Below, piece by piece: positions 1 through 11,319 of a stretch of 64,000 nucleotides of DNA. The notes beneath the pieces were generated by a model. The model ran no database searches and was not told the DNA's origin. It saw only the letters and a list, made by a program, of their open reading frames with translations. Every line of letters starts with the position of its first letter. Position 1 is the stretch's first letter. Source of the stretch: Pseudoscleropodium purum (lineage: Eukaryota > Streptophyta > Bryopsida > Hypnales > Brachytheciaceae); assembly GCA_963969395.1 (NCBI GenBank), contig OZ017805.1, positions 496,001 to 560,000 of the forward strand, written 5' to 3'. The position numbers and the translations under genes were made by a program.

Positions 1-19
1 GTTTCCATTCAAAAACAAG

Positions 20-300
20 CAACGGCCCGGACGGGGTTGAAGCGGACGGGCGGACGGGCGAACAGGCCGGACGGGGCAGACGGGGCGGGCGGACGGACCG
101 GTCGGACAAGGCAGACGGACGGGGCGGGCGGATAGGCCAGACGGATCGGACGGATGGGTCAGACAGGTGGTCGGATGCGGCGGACGGGGCGGTCGGACGG
201 GACTGTCCGCACTGTCCGCCTTCCGACGCCGTCCATGCTTTGGAGACACCGACCGCCCCACTTAAACACTGACCGCCGACGGCGTCCGTCCAACTGTCCA
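20..300. repeat. GC-rich island of CGGACGG-type units (copy 1)
   Basis: A CpG-dense block in AT-rich surroundings. The first two thirds is made of short imperfect units such as CGGACGGGGC on the plus strand. From about 205 the units turn over to the complementary form (CTGTCCGC, CCGTCC), so the block is partly self-complementary. The same unit type recurs at 3,107-3,500 and 5,642-5,816. The left edge may continue beyond the window. No protein is supported: the short frames crossing it exist only because the repeat lacks stops. It is most likely a terminal or promoter block of a transposable element; that role is inferred. Confidence 0.7.
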
Positions 301-428
301 TTGGAGCATCCTATGAGGCCAATATTACTCAAAAAGAGCGGTAACATTTCAAAAAAAAATAGCCTAATAATCACTGCTAAATGAGGATCAATGTAATTGA
401 TTTATCATTTTATTTTAAAAAAAAATGT

Positions 429-463
429 AAACCCTAAACCCTATACCCTAATTACCCTAAACC
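429..463 (+). repeat. Interstitial telomere-type repeats (CCCTAAA)
   Basis: About five degenerate copies of the plant telomere unit CCCTAAA lie in a row just after the first GC-rich island. This is either a short interstitial telomeric tract or a telo-box cluster of the kind found in plant promoters. Smaller telo-box pairs occur near 13,683, 24,926 and 58,180. Confidence 0.6.
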
Positions 464-2220
464 TTTTCTTTTCTCCCCTAAATTGTTTTACGAATGAGGG
501 GAATGTGGTTAAGTTCAATATGTTTGGATTATTTACTCATATTATCCTTCTAAATAGGTTTTGAGAAGATCTGAAGATGGTGGGGATTTTTTTAAAGCTC
601 ATTAGAAAATCAAATGTTTTGTAGAAATAGTCAATTCCTTTTTCATCGTAAGCAAATGAAATTTAAAAAAAAGGCTCTAATACATAATTAGAATAACAGT
701 TTAATGGATTTCAACCTCATGATATTTAATGAAAGGTTGTGATTTCTAATTAGAAGTGCATCACGATCTTCAAATGAACATCGAGTCTTTCATATGTTTT
801 AATGAAATTTTGATTAGCTTTGAAAACAAAGAAAAAGAATCAATGTTTTAACTTTCAAATCATATATGGCTATATTTTTCCTTGAAAACATAGAAAAATT
901 CATTACTTGAGTTGGTTGAGTAGAATACATTATACACTTATACATATGCTATATTTATTTTGAAGGGTAATTCCAATATTCTTATTTTAAATGTTTTTAA
1001 ATATTAATTTTAAAAAAGAGGGTTCATTGTTTAAAGATCTAAAAAATTGACAAACATAATTTCTATTATAAATAGGAATTGAATTCGGAATTCGAATTTT
1101 GAAATGATTCAAATGAACAAAATATTGATTATAAAATATTTCTTTGTTTGAGTTTTCAAAATGAATTCACGAAACAATTGCAAACTTTTGAACTTAGGTA
1201 TATGGTATTGTTTTTGGTTTGTACTTTGTAGAGTATAATACTTCAATTTTAATCCTAAATAAATGAAAAAACTCCACATGAATGAAATGTTTCTCTGTAT
1301 TGCACAAAGATTTCTACCAATTACTGTGATGATTAGATACATTGTTACATTTCATAAAATATTCTACATAGAAAGAAAAAATCATTTCAGTTTTCAATCA
1401 TGATAATTGATGTCTTCTATTCTTTTTGTTATATGTTCATTTTGTATAATGTGTACATTGTACAATCTTTGAGAGCAGGATAGTTCATTTTTCATTTTTG
1501 GCTCTCATTGAAATACAAAATATATTTGTGTTTGGATTTTGAAATCATTATGTATTCTACGGTCTTGCAAGAATGCATCTTACTCCTTTCTTTGAATCCT
1601 TTTGATATTTTCTTTTTTTCCTTTGCTTTCTCATAGGGCTCTTGTTCTCTTGTTCTCTTGTTCTCTTCATTTAACCAGCCTATTTGGCTTGGCTCTTAGT
1701 TTTTGTTTTTTTTAATGCAATGGTTTATGCATATGTTATAAAAAAATATATATTATTTATTTAAAATTAATATATTGATGAACAAACGCATAAAGGCATT
1801 GAATGCTTTCACATTGAAAGTTATAAATCTATCATAAATCACTTTTGCAAATTTAAATGATTGAATCGAAAATTTGAAAATGTAATTACAAGAGCTTTCA
1901 ATTCAATCAATTGCATAAATCATAAATGTTGAAATGCAACTCGTATGAGTTTAGCATCTATGAAGATTAATTCATGCCATCCACATGCAATTTTCCAATT
2001 TAATAAAATGCAATTGAGTACTTCAATTTCTTGCTTTCCAATTCTCCAAGTAACATTCACTTCATATTTTTATCTATTTGTTTATCTATTTTTTTGGGAA
2101 CAAATGGAGAAACCATCTTTGTCTATATTTGAGCATGCACTCTTATTTGATTGATGAAGAATAGATTTATGAAATATATAATCATTGATTTGTTCATGTT
2201 GATTTATCTAATATATTTTA

Positions 2221-2257
<37 letters not shown>

Positions 2258-3096
2258 TTAAAGGAGTATGGAAGACAAGATTGACAGATTGTATTCAAAT
2301 GTTGTTGATTTTGAAATGATTTAGTACTATATCATTTATAAGAATATTATAATAGTATTATGTTATAATATTCCTAAAACAATTGCAACAAATATTAAAA
2401 TACATGCTAAGTTAGGTTTGTTAGCCTACCAATTGTTCATTAATAGACATAATTGAGTAGCCCCCTTAAATGAAACATTCAATATCTAATATCTTACAAT
2501 CCAAATGGTGGATTTGTCTAAAAATTTTTCCACATCTTTTCCAACTAATTTACTACAAGATCCTACGGTTACATATGCCCAAAAGTATTTTTCTTCCAAG
2601 ACTTGGTATGTGCACTACTAATGGCAATTTTGAAGTGTTTTTAGTGAAAAGAACTTTAGGGGTTAAACATCTATACCGTTAGATTTTGAAAAAAGAACAA
2701 TTTGCTTCATTGGGGATAACTATAAGTCCATGCTCTTTTTTGATAGCCAAAACACACTTGCAAGGACTTTGACATTTAACAGTTTACTAAGTGATTAGAT
2801 GTCAACTAATTCAATTTAATAGTAGAATTTTTATTCAACTACCTTCTTACAATTGCTTTATACACAATGCAACGTGAATATTTGGTTACATATATTAAAC
2901 GTCGCAATCCTTTCGTGAATTTTTGCACATTTTAGCTCATATCTTTGTACAAAAATATCATTTACCAAGAATTCATAAATTTGGTCATAAAGGAAGGCTA
3001 CCTTTTTTAATTTCAAATTTTACATTGAATGAATGAAAAGTTAGTTGAACTATACAATGCCATAAAGACCTCTGTTTATCGTGCAAAATATGGATT
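464..3096. other. AT-rich stretch without a gene
   Basis: No coding region could be supported on either strand: the open frames are below 80 codons and low in complexity. It contains a TA microsatellite at about 2,210-2,255 and a short TTGTTCTC triplication near 1,650. Probably old decayed repeat sequence. Confidence 0.6.
2210..2255. repeat. (TA)n microsatellite
   Basis: About 20 TA dinucleotides with one TG interruption. Confidence 0.9.
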
Positions 3097-3106
3097 TAGG
3101 GTCGCT

Positions 3107-3500
3107 TTAGGATCAAACCGCCCTGTCCGCCCTCGTACCCGTCCACCCCATCTGCCCAGACCCCGTCCGCCCTGTCCGTCCCGATACCTGTCCGCCCTGT
3201 CCGTCCAATCTGGCGTCCGTCCTGTCCGCCCCGATATCCGTCTGTCCTATCCGTCGGATCCGGCATCCGCCTCAATACCCGTCTGCCCCGGTACGGCCGA
3301 TGCGTCCGCCCCCCCCGGACCGTCCGATTGGGCGGATGCCAGATTTGTCCGCCCGTGGCCGTCCGATCGAGTGGACGGGGCTCTAGGGTTTCGGGGAGGC
3401 GGACGGCCGATCCGTCCGCCACCCACGGCCCGTCCGATCGGGCGGACGGTTTAGGGCCGTCCGCCCTTATAAGAGGGGCGGACGGGCCGTCCGCATTGTC
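3107..3500 (+). repeat. GC-rich island of CCGTCCG-type units (copy 2), upstream of the kinase-like gene
   Basis: Roughly 390 bp of imperfect 8-15 bp units (CTGTCCGCC, CCGTCCG) on the plus strand, so its left part runs opposite to copy 3 at 5,642. Towards its right side it becomes a series of short perfect palindromes, for example GCGGACGG/CCGTCCGC around 3,400-3,420 and CCGTCCG/CGGACGG around 3,430-3,450. The last palindrome encloses a TATA-like box. The block ends about 190 bp before the start codon of the kinase-like gene, so it probably holds that gene's promoter (inference). Confidence 0.75.
3457..3485 (+). promoter_or_regulatory. TATA-like box inside a 10-bp hairpin
   Basis: CCGTCCGCCC (3,457-3,466) and its exact complement GGGCGGACGG (3,476-3,485) flank a 9-base spacer that contains TATAAG (3,468-3,473). 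The position, about 220 bp before the ATG at 3,690, suits a core promoter with a leader of roughly 190 bases. Promoter function is inferred from position and motif only. Confidence 0.5.
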
Positions 3501-3689
3501 ATTTTTGCTTTGCCCCTTGTGAATGCAAGGTGGAGCGGAGAGCTTGGTGGTTCATCCTCCATTGGCTTCTTTCCGAGGCAAGGCAAGAGTGGTTTATTGG
3601 GGCCCCCTTGTTGCCAATTTTTTGGACACTTGCGCGTAAATTCAATTTCAAATTAAACAATTTGATTTATATCAATTTCATTTGTCACG

Positions 3690-5196
3690 ATGACGAACGG
3701 GAAGAAGAAGGTTGCGAAGCTTAAACATGGAGAGGGACCATCAAACTTGGAGGTAGCTCGCCAAAGTCCTTCGGAGGAATGCAAAAAATTCATAATTGAG
3801 TGCATCGTTCAATTTTATGAATCGGAAACAACATTGTCTTTAGACAATAAGTACATCAGATATCAAGAGGAGTGCATGTCTAAATTCAAGGTAGACATGA
3901 CACAGATGTTGTTAGATGCATTGAATGTGGCGAAGTGGCATGATGAAATGCATAAAACGCACTTCACCAAATGTTTGGAGAACAAGGTTCATGACGCTTT
4001 GTGGAATTCCAAAATCATTTTGGTTAAATATGGCAAGGAATATCGACCCAATGACGCCCAATTTGAAGAAGTGATTCTAAAAGCGGACTTATTTAGGGGG
4101 CGATGTGCTCCATTCGCCAAAACGCACAATTGAGTTGGTTCAATTGGTTGGTGAAAAAGCAATGATGGAGTTGCTGAAGCAAAAAAGGACCAAACGGCAC
4201 CTCATAGCACTTCCAGATACAGCACGCGTGAATCTTGTTGATAATAGAACGATGAGAGGTGGATATGCAACGATTCGAAAGGTTTGTATTGAAGGATGTC
4301 CAAGAGTACTTTCCTATTGGGAGTTTGCGGCGAAGAAATCCATTCACCACCAAACTCAACCCGATCTTACAAAGTTAGAACATCAAAACGAATCAATGGC
4401 TATTCGAACTCCACACGCGGGTGTGATACGGTTTGCTACGGTGCACGAAACGACGTGTGAAGGTTATGCGTATTGGTGGAATGGTGGAACTCTTCGACAA
4501 ATGTTGAATATGGATAAGGACTTTCCAGACAACATTCAAATCCGTTTGATGTATACGAATCCAACCGAAGAGAAGGTTGTAAAAGCTCACCATTTAGGAC
4601 GATATCGGAAGAAGCGCACGGAGTTGACATGGACGTTTATGCATATAATGTATGCAGTGCATCTTGCTGGACATTTGCACAATGATCTTTCTCCGGACAA
4701 CATCTTGTTGCATTTTTCAGAGGATGAGTCACGTGTGTACATTGGAGTTTGCGATTGGGGTATGACCACCTTAACTTCTCAGCCAATGAAGTCTTTGTAC
4801 ACATTTACATCAGCAGATGAGATGAAACAAACTTTGCAGAGGAGATGGTGGGTGAATCTATGTATTGCATATTTGCATAAAGCAGGTGCAGATGTGGAAG
4901 TCATTCCGATGTATTCATGTAGGTCGGAAGAGTATGCCATTCGAAAAATTGCTCGGCGGATGAATGGAAACAACATGTCAGAGGCGTATTTCAACTTGCT
5001 ACTTAAAACACCTAGTGCGACACAATTTGCCTTTCATGACTTTGCAAAAGTGTTTTATGCTTACTTGAAGCACATTTCTTCGAAGACTGACAATGAAAAT
5101 ACTAGTTTGGCCATGTCATTACACGATTTTCTAATACATATCATTGGCCGATGCCAGATGAACATTTCCGCCATTTATATTAGATTGGTAGTGTAG
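3690..5196 (+). pseudogene. Protein-kinase-like gene broken by one base in a G run
   Basis: Two overlapping frames form one gene. The first starts at the ATG at 3,690 and runs 147 codons to 4,133. The second covers 4,105-5,196 and has no ATG of its own at its left end (GTG). They meet at GGGGG (4,096-4,100): one base fewer there would give a single frame of about 500 codons. The second part reads as a kinase fold: a glycine-rich loop (RGGYATIRKV, residues 51-60 counted from 4,105), a lysine in EFAAKK (77/78), the catalytic loop HNDLSPDN (192-199) and DWG in place of DFG (217-219). These are the residues an active enzyme needs. The usual APE segment is not obvious. The N-terminal ~140 residues match no domain I know. 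It is bracketed by the GC-rich islands at 3,107 and 5,642, which suggests a kinase carried by a mobile element. Its substrate is unknown. An assembly error in the G run, or frameshifting, could also explain the break. Confidence 0.6.
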
Positions 5197-5379
5197 AAGT
5201 AGTAGTTGAATAGGTTATATAGGCATTAAAAATTAGTTTAGAAATATAGAGTTGGAATGAAAAAAATTATATGTGCAATTAGCCAAATGTGCACAATGTA
5301 TGGTATTCTATATTAAATTGAATACATTTTGCCCATATTGATTATGTTTGTATTTGTGTTGATCTTGATTTTTTAAATA

Positions 5380-5380
<1 letters not shown>

Positions 5381-5453
<73 letters not shown>
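5381..5453. repeat. (TA)36 microsatellite
   Basis: About 73 bp of uninterrupted TA, 185 bp after the stop codon of the kinase-like gene. Confidence 0.95.
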
Positions 5454-5456
<3 letters not shown>

Positions 5457-5641
5457 AAGTCACAAACTTTTTTAGTTTGCCTTCTGAAAATGAATTGAAA
5501 TTTTTTCATAGTTTCAAGACTATCATGGACTCATGGTTAAATTTTATAATCTTTCAACTTATAAGAGACATTTTTTTAATGACAAATCGCGAACCATTGT
5601 AATTTATTTAACATTTAATTGTTTAAAGATTAAAGGAGTGA

Positions 5642-5816
5642 CCGCGGGGCAGTTTGGGTAGGGCGGTCGGGGGAAATAGGCCGTCAAAGCGGACAGGGCG
5701 GACGGGCGAGGCGGACGGACGGGGTGATAGGCGAATGGGGCGGTCTCGACGGACACTGCGTCCGCGGGGACCGCGAATGTCAGCGGACGCTGCGGACACA
5801 GCGTCCGCGTCCGCGT
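5642..5816. repeat. GC-rich island of CGGACGG-type units (copy 3), downstream of the kinase-like gene
   Basis: Short units such as GGCGGACGGG, in the opposite orientation to most of copy 2, followed by a short stretch of the complementary form. It contains a perfect 10-bp hairpin, GCGGACGCTG / CAGCGTCCGC, with a 6-base loop (about 5,780-5,810). With copy 2 it makes a pair of inverted blocks around the kinase-like gene. I did not find convincing terminal inverted repeats or a target duplication outside the pair. Confidence 0.7.
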
Positions 5817-6316
5817 CCAGACTTTGTGTCAACCCTGCCTGATTTCCTATGTTCTCTCCCTTTTACTCTTACATTCGTGCCCTAGCATCCATAGATGGGG
5901 AAGTCTCCTAAAATGCATGGTCTATCCTTGAGTCCATGCCCAAATGTCCCAATGTCTGCACCCCAACTTCCATCCATGCCTTAACGTCTGAAAATCCTTT
6001 GGTTGCACTTGTAGTTGTAGCGCATTTGGAGTTAATATGCATGTAAAGTTCTATGAAAATGTTAGGTGAATTTTTTTGTTCATCTAGGAGGAACCATGCT
6101 AATTTTTTATTTCAACAAATTATAGCACCAATAAAGTGAATAAACCTCTCCAAAAGACACAAGGTTCATACATGGCAACATAACAAAATATTTTGTCATC
6201 AACATTCTCCAACTTTATAATTTATATAAAAGCTTACAATATCTTTATGCCCCTATGTATTTGTAACTACCTCTTGACCTCCCTAACAACATGGAAAAAT
6301 GATCATTCTAATAATG

Positions 6317-6945
6317 TCATCTTGAATGGGCTAGGTGGAGGGCATGTTCAAGGTCTTTAATCTTCTTTTTGTATGCCTCCTCTTTAATTATAAACTCTCT
6401 TTTTAGGTTTTCTACTTGCATATTGTAAGTTTCTTTTTGATGACGAAGCTAAGCCTTTTGGTCTTCAAACATCTATAATAAAAATGTGTAGTATTGTAGC
6501 AACTCTTCAGTCATCATTGGATGCTCCAATATATCTTGATTAACTTCCTGCCCATTAAGTTCAATGACGTGTTCAAAGTTAGAATCTAGAGGATTTGACA
6601 ATGGTCCACCTATTGTGCTATTATTGCCTATTTATCTCAATCCAAAGATAGAAGCCCCAATGTCTTCATCTTCAATAATGTTTTCCAAACATCAACCAAG
6701 TTCAACTGATCTCAGAATTTTGAATTTTTGGTCCATTTCTTCCTTTGTGCATCCCGATTTGAGGTCCACATCCAAGTTCTAAAACCACTCTACACATGCA
6801 TCTACAATTGGTTCATCATTTCTTTTTGCCATTGATAGCCCTCCTTTGCCTATATACTTTTTTGCTTTAAAGATATCAATGCTCTCTGGAACTCTTGCTT
6901 TATTCTTTGTCGATCACCAATCCATCCTACGATAGAGCCTCTCCT
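6317..6945 (-). pseudogene. Decayed gene for a coiled-coil protein, family unknown
   Basis: Read on the minus strand, one frame stays protein-like for about 200 codons, interrupted only by stop codons (TAG, TGA, TAA) that are each one transition from a sense codon. No length changes are needed. The part nearest the end (about 6,320-6,430) is a charged heptad-like stretch rich in Glu, Lys and Leu (NLKREFIIKEEAYKKKIKDL) and should form a coiled coil. An upstream part contains KYIGKGGLSMAKRNDEPIVD. I do not recognise the family. Given the setting it is probably the protein of a dead transposable element. Confidence 0.45.
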
Positions 6946-7719
6946 CTCATCCTCTGCATATCCCATACACAACATTGTAATCTTAGATTTATTTCTATGT
7001 ACAAATGTGGTGTTATATAGGTGTTGATATACTTAGATGCATCTTTCAAGGAACAACGGGTCCTTGCAATAGTGAAGGTTGGTGCTCTTGAACTTATAGT
7101 GTTTTTAATACTTAGAGTGTGCAAATACTTTGTCTATGTGACACTAGTCTATGTATTTTTCACAAGTCTTTACAGTCGACACTAGTGGTTTATTTTTCCA
7201 ACCATCAAAAGTATGGTTATCGAGATCAAACAAAATATGCAAGCACTTTTAGATACCTTCAAATTACAACTCCTCTTTATCACAAGGCTGCATTTAATAA
7301 AGAAATTCGTTAATATCCGTTGTAAAAGTAGACATGTATTTCAAATTCAAATCACAATGAATGTACAAATTACAATTACTAGGTGTTATAACCCAAAATC
7401 GCTAGAAAAGGTGTTAGAACTAACAAAGTGGATGTGAAAAGTGAAGTCCAAATGCCCAAGGGCTATTGGGCCCACCGCCCTCTAAGTACGCACACAATAC
7501 TTGGAGCTCTAGTGTGAAGTCTAAGATTTTTAGGGTTGACTCTAAGATAAGGGCGAGAATAGTGCTGGGTGAGTATTTATTTAGTCGGTGGCACAAGTAG
7601 TATGGATGCGAATGTTGTCGAATATTTGGTTGTTTGGGCACAGACTCAATAAGTATGGACGTTGATTCTTGCGATGAATCCCTGCCCATACCCTAAAATC
7701 AGGGTGCAACTTCTATGTA
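6946..7719. other. No gene seen
   Basis: AT-rich sequence with scattered stops in all frames. The short open frames here do not look like proteins. Confidence 0.5.
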
Positions 7720-7890
7720 TACTACGTCCGCACCCAACCTTGTTTTGCAAAGGCGCAGACGTGTGATAGCATCTCCGCCCAATCGCCTAAAGTCCTTGCC
7801 CAGCCAACTTGAATCTCCGTCTAGGAGAATGAGTTCCCACCCAAGGTATTGACGTCCTTGTCTATATCTAATTGTCCGTGCCTAGACTTC
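7720..7890 (+). repeat. Decayed array of tCCGCgCCCAA-type units
   Basis: Irregular repeats of GTCCGCACCCAA, CTCCGCCCAA and GTCCGTGCC, many with CG changed to TG or CA. The same unit type, equally decayed, is present at 18,240-18,480. It is followed directly by a TATA box, so it resembles the array-plus-TATA plan upstream of the kinase-like gene and inside the 3.28-kb element. Confidence 0.5.
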
Positions 7891-7897
7891 AAAAATG

Positions 7898-7905
7898 TAT
7901 AAAAG
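7898..7905 (+). promoter_or_regulatory. TATA box (TATAAAAG) after the decayed array
   Basis: A perfect TATAAAAG lies eight bases after the last unit of the array at 7,720-7,890. No intact gene follows, so if this was a promoter it belonged to an element that is now gone or unreadable. Confidence 0.4.
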
Positions 7906-9200
7906 CCACACGCTTTAGATCAAGCTACATGTTCATCGCCTAGCCTCTATACTCAAACTTCATTATGAGCTCCTTGGTAGAGTTTATATGGCGGAGGACT
8001 ACCTTGGTTTTCTACTAAGGTGATATTAACCCTGGAATGCCTAAGGAGCCATTTCATGGCTTCTAGATGATTTTAGGTGGTCATAAGAAGACCTCAATAG
8101 TAGATTTTTCATCCATTCTTTTTTTTAAAGACCTTGTATGTTGAGTTACAAAGAGTGTCCAATAGAGTTTTTGGTCTATTTAATGTTTATATCCATATAA
8201 TTGAGAAGTAATGAAAAAATCGGATGGCAAAATTTGCCATTTCAATGTCTTTTGGGAAATTGAGTAAATTTGAAATTTCTCCTTGAAAATGACTATTTTT
8301 GAGTTTGAGTCCAATTAATGAAATGAAGGTCTTCTACTCTAGTTTCTACACCAATTCGAATTTTGCAAAAAATTCATAAAATTGAATATTTTATTGTAAT
8401 TTGAACATCAACTATATTTTTAATGAGAATTAAAAGAGAATTATATAATGACACAAAAACTAAATTTACACCATGATGTTTTTTACTATAATGTACACAC
8501 ATAGTGAAATTTTCAGATTTTTTGAGATAATTTTTTATTTGATATGATTTTTTCTTCACTTTTTTTTAAAAAATTTGCATAAAAAGAAAAATTCTCCAAA
8601 AAATTTAAAATTTTCATGAAGTATAGAAAACATGTAGTTTCATCTCTAAAAAATATAAATATAAATTTTCATACAAATCTACATATAAAGTGGCAGCAAA
8701 TTAAATAAGGACAATGCTATGTGAAACCAAAGGCCATAGGTCCAAGCGTTTCACGGTTAAAGTCAATGTAGAAGGTGAACCCACGTTAACTGTTGTTATT
8801 GATACCAAGTTGTAGAAGAACTTGAGAAATCATTTTATCTCTGTGATCCATAATGGTACTAAACCATAAACAAACGAAGGAGTGGGAGCCACGGTATGAG
8901 TTCTCAAAATGTAGGACTGTAAGTCTTGGTTTCATCACCTAGGATTCAATCTTTATTTTTTTCAATTCCTATAGTTTTGAGTGTAGTTTTAGGTGAGAAA
9001 AGACCAAGAATGCGTGTTAGACCAAAACCTGTGTTGTACATACCAATACACCCCCTATTCACTTTATACTTAGTTTTATACATATACAACATAAAACTAT
9101 ATATAGATAAGGTAGAAATCCACTTTTTGTACATAGTAAGTGTATTTAGTAGAAACTACCTGATTATCTACACCTATCTATGCAATGACACATAAATTAG
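7906..9200. other. No gene seen
   Basis: AT-rich sequence. The open frames at 8,374-8,559 and 8,926-9,195 are short, low in complexity and without recognisable motifs. Confidence 0.5.
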
Positions 9201-10560
9201 CTAAAACTGGTCTGAGAGAATCTTGTAAGAATCCTAGTGTAGATTTCCCGTGATAGGTTTCAATTTTTCCATTCCATCGATGAAACAATAGAAACCCCAA
9301 TTATAAGCCTACAAGTGAAAGAACTCAAATTGGAGCATTGAAGAGCATCTACAACCTAAGTATGGCGATTTGAAGCACGAATCACGCTAGGGGGCTAATA
9401 GAGCTATCACTTTGTCAAGATTCTCCCTTTTATAGAAGATTCCCTATTTCACTAGAAGTTAAAGGGGGTAGTAAGATTTGTTTTCGTTTTCTATGAATGC
9501 AAGGTAAAATTGTAAACTTGCACAATTCTTGAGGAATTCCATGAGAGGTTCCCCCCAAAGTCTTGATTTTTCCTAATCATCCTAGATCTTTTTCTGAGTA
9601 GTCCATTATCCAAAGTCAATGTGGTAAAATTGTGGAAATTGCCATGAGTGCGGTAAAATCTCACTAAAAATTATTGTAGCTTCTTTCATGTTTATAAAGC
9701 TCTCCAACGAGTTTTGTGACATTCCGATAGCGGGAGATGATAAAAGTAGCAAGGTCCTTCGGAATTGGCAAATTCAAGGATCAAGTATAGAGTTGACTAA
9801 TGTTTTGAGAGCACACGACATTGGAATAAAACAAACTTAGGGTCTTTTTCTACTCCCTTGAACTTACCTAAGAGCCTAGGCTAATCTCTTTCCTCAAAAA
9901 GTGAAAACTCCAAAACTTGGGTTTTTATTCATTTAGAGTTTATAGTCACCGCTAAGATTCTTTAGGATTTTGAGGTTGGAAAAGGAATTAGGGTGTCTTT
10001 CAAACTAAAGATGGTATTATGAAGCCATTGGCACAATCCGTTTTCCATTTGGAGTATTTCTCAAAAATTTAGAAGTTTGGACCAATGTAAAAGTCAAAAA
10101 TTAGAAGGATTAGGATGAAAATCCTAATTGATAAGGTTACTACATAGGAATTAGGAGGAGATGAGGCCCTTGGAAATTTATATAAGGGGGCTCATTTTCC
10201 TCTCACAAACACCCCTTTGTTACTAATTGGTGAACATTTTGGCACCTTATACATGTTAGTCCATCAATTGGACTATTGGGCCAATATTTTGGTTCCAAAT
10301 TGTATACGAGTTGTTTTTTGGACTCTTTTGTTGTTCTTTTTCAAGCTTTGAAGGACTTGAGGGGTCCCTTCAGGTCTTTGTTTGCTTTGATCATTTGTAC
10401 TTGGGTTTTTGGTTATTTTGTTGAAGTATAATTGTTTGTACTAATCCTAAAACTACCCTTCACTGTACCTTGGCGATGCCACTTTGGAGGGCTTCTAACT
10501 TGTCTTTGTGAGTTCTAAACTACTAAGTGGAAAATTCCTTAATTGAGAAATCTTCTAAAG
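9200..10560 (+). mobile_element. LTR-retrotransposon remnant (LTR plus putative primer-binding region), copy A
   Basis: This region has plus-strand promoter features, with TTTATATAAGG at 10,177-10,186. At about 10,470 it has TTGGCGATGCC followed by ACTTTGGAGG, which resembles the primer-binding region just inside the left LTR of many plant Ty3-type elements. Decayed relatives lie on the minus strand at about 49,900-50,640 and about 24,960-25,907. A stretch of 22 bases at 9,652-9,673 recurs exactly, inverted, at 25,581-25,602. No gag or pol coding sequence remains. The exact ends of the LTR could not be set. Confidence 0.45.
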
Positions 10561-11300
10561 TTGGGCTTGGTTGTACTAACTTGTTTGTATAATTGTTTTT
10601 GAACTAATAAGTGGTTGTACTAACCTCCTTACTCTATGCACTATATTTTTTGGAATCTAATCTTATTCAACTAAATCCGAATTCGAACACCAGAGAATGA
10701 ACTATGTAAGGCTAGCATAATGTGCTCAAAGGTTACAATGTACAAATTTGCAAAATCTAGAGTCTTATTCACCCTAAAACCCAGGAAAACATTCATCCAT
10801 CCATTATAAAGTGAAAGAGACTCAACATGCACGTCTCTGTCTTATCTAGTGTTCTAGGGCTTGGGACAATAGTTTTGAGATAATAGTTCAATATGGACTG
10901 ACTTGTATATGGATGCAATGTAGGACTTAGACTTTAGTACAACCCACTATAGTACTTTGAAAATAGTACAAATATATGTATTCAATATTTCAAAACAAAT
11001 TAGAATTAAGGGTTTGGAAAGGCTTACAATAAGTCATTCCAAGGCTTTAGGACAATATAGCCAATATCAAAGGTTAGCAACTACCTACAATACACAAAAT
11101 CCAAACTTACAACATGTATATGCAATTTTCAATACAACACTCTAATAACATTGATGCAAGACAAATAATAAATTCCTAACTCTAATTCTAACTCTCAAAT
11201 AGATCAATTCCAAACCAGGAATACGGTCGTACAGCCGTTTGAAAAATTTTGGCCTTTATTTTAATTTGTTTTTGTTGGTCCAATAATTAATCAAAATGCC
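10561..11300. other. No gene seen
   Basis: AT-rich sequence without a supportable coding region. Confidence 0.5.
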
Positions 11301-11319
11301 AAAGTTTTATACTTTTATG

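Noticed and set aside
154..384. Short frames crossing the GC-rich islands at 154-384, 3,029-3,522 and 5,623-5,842
   Set aside because: Open only because the repeat unit lacks stop codons; both strands are open.
3097..5837. TAGGGTCG near 3,097 and CAACCCTG near 5,830 as hAT-like terminal repeats of the kinase element
   Set aside because: Only about five bases match, and the flanking 8 bp are not a duplication.
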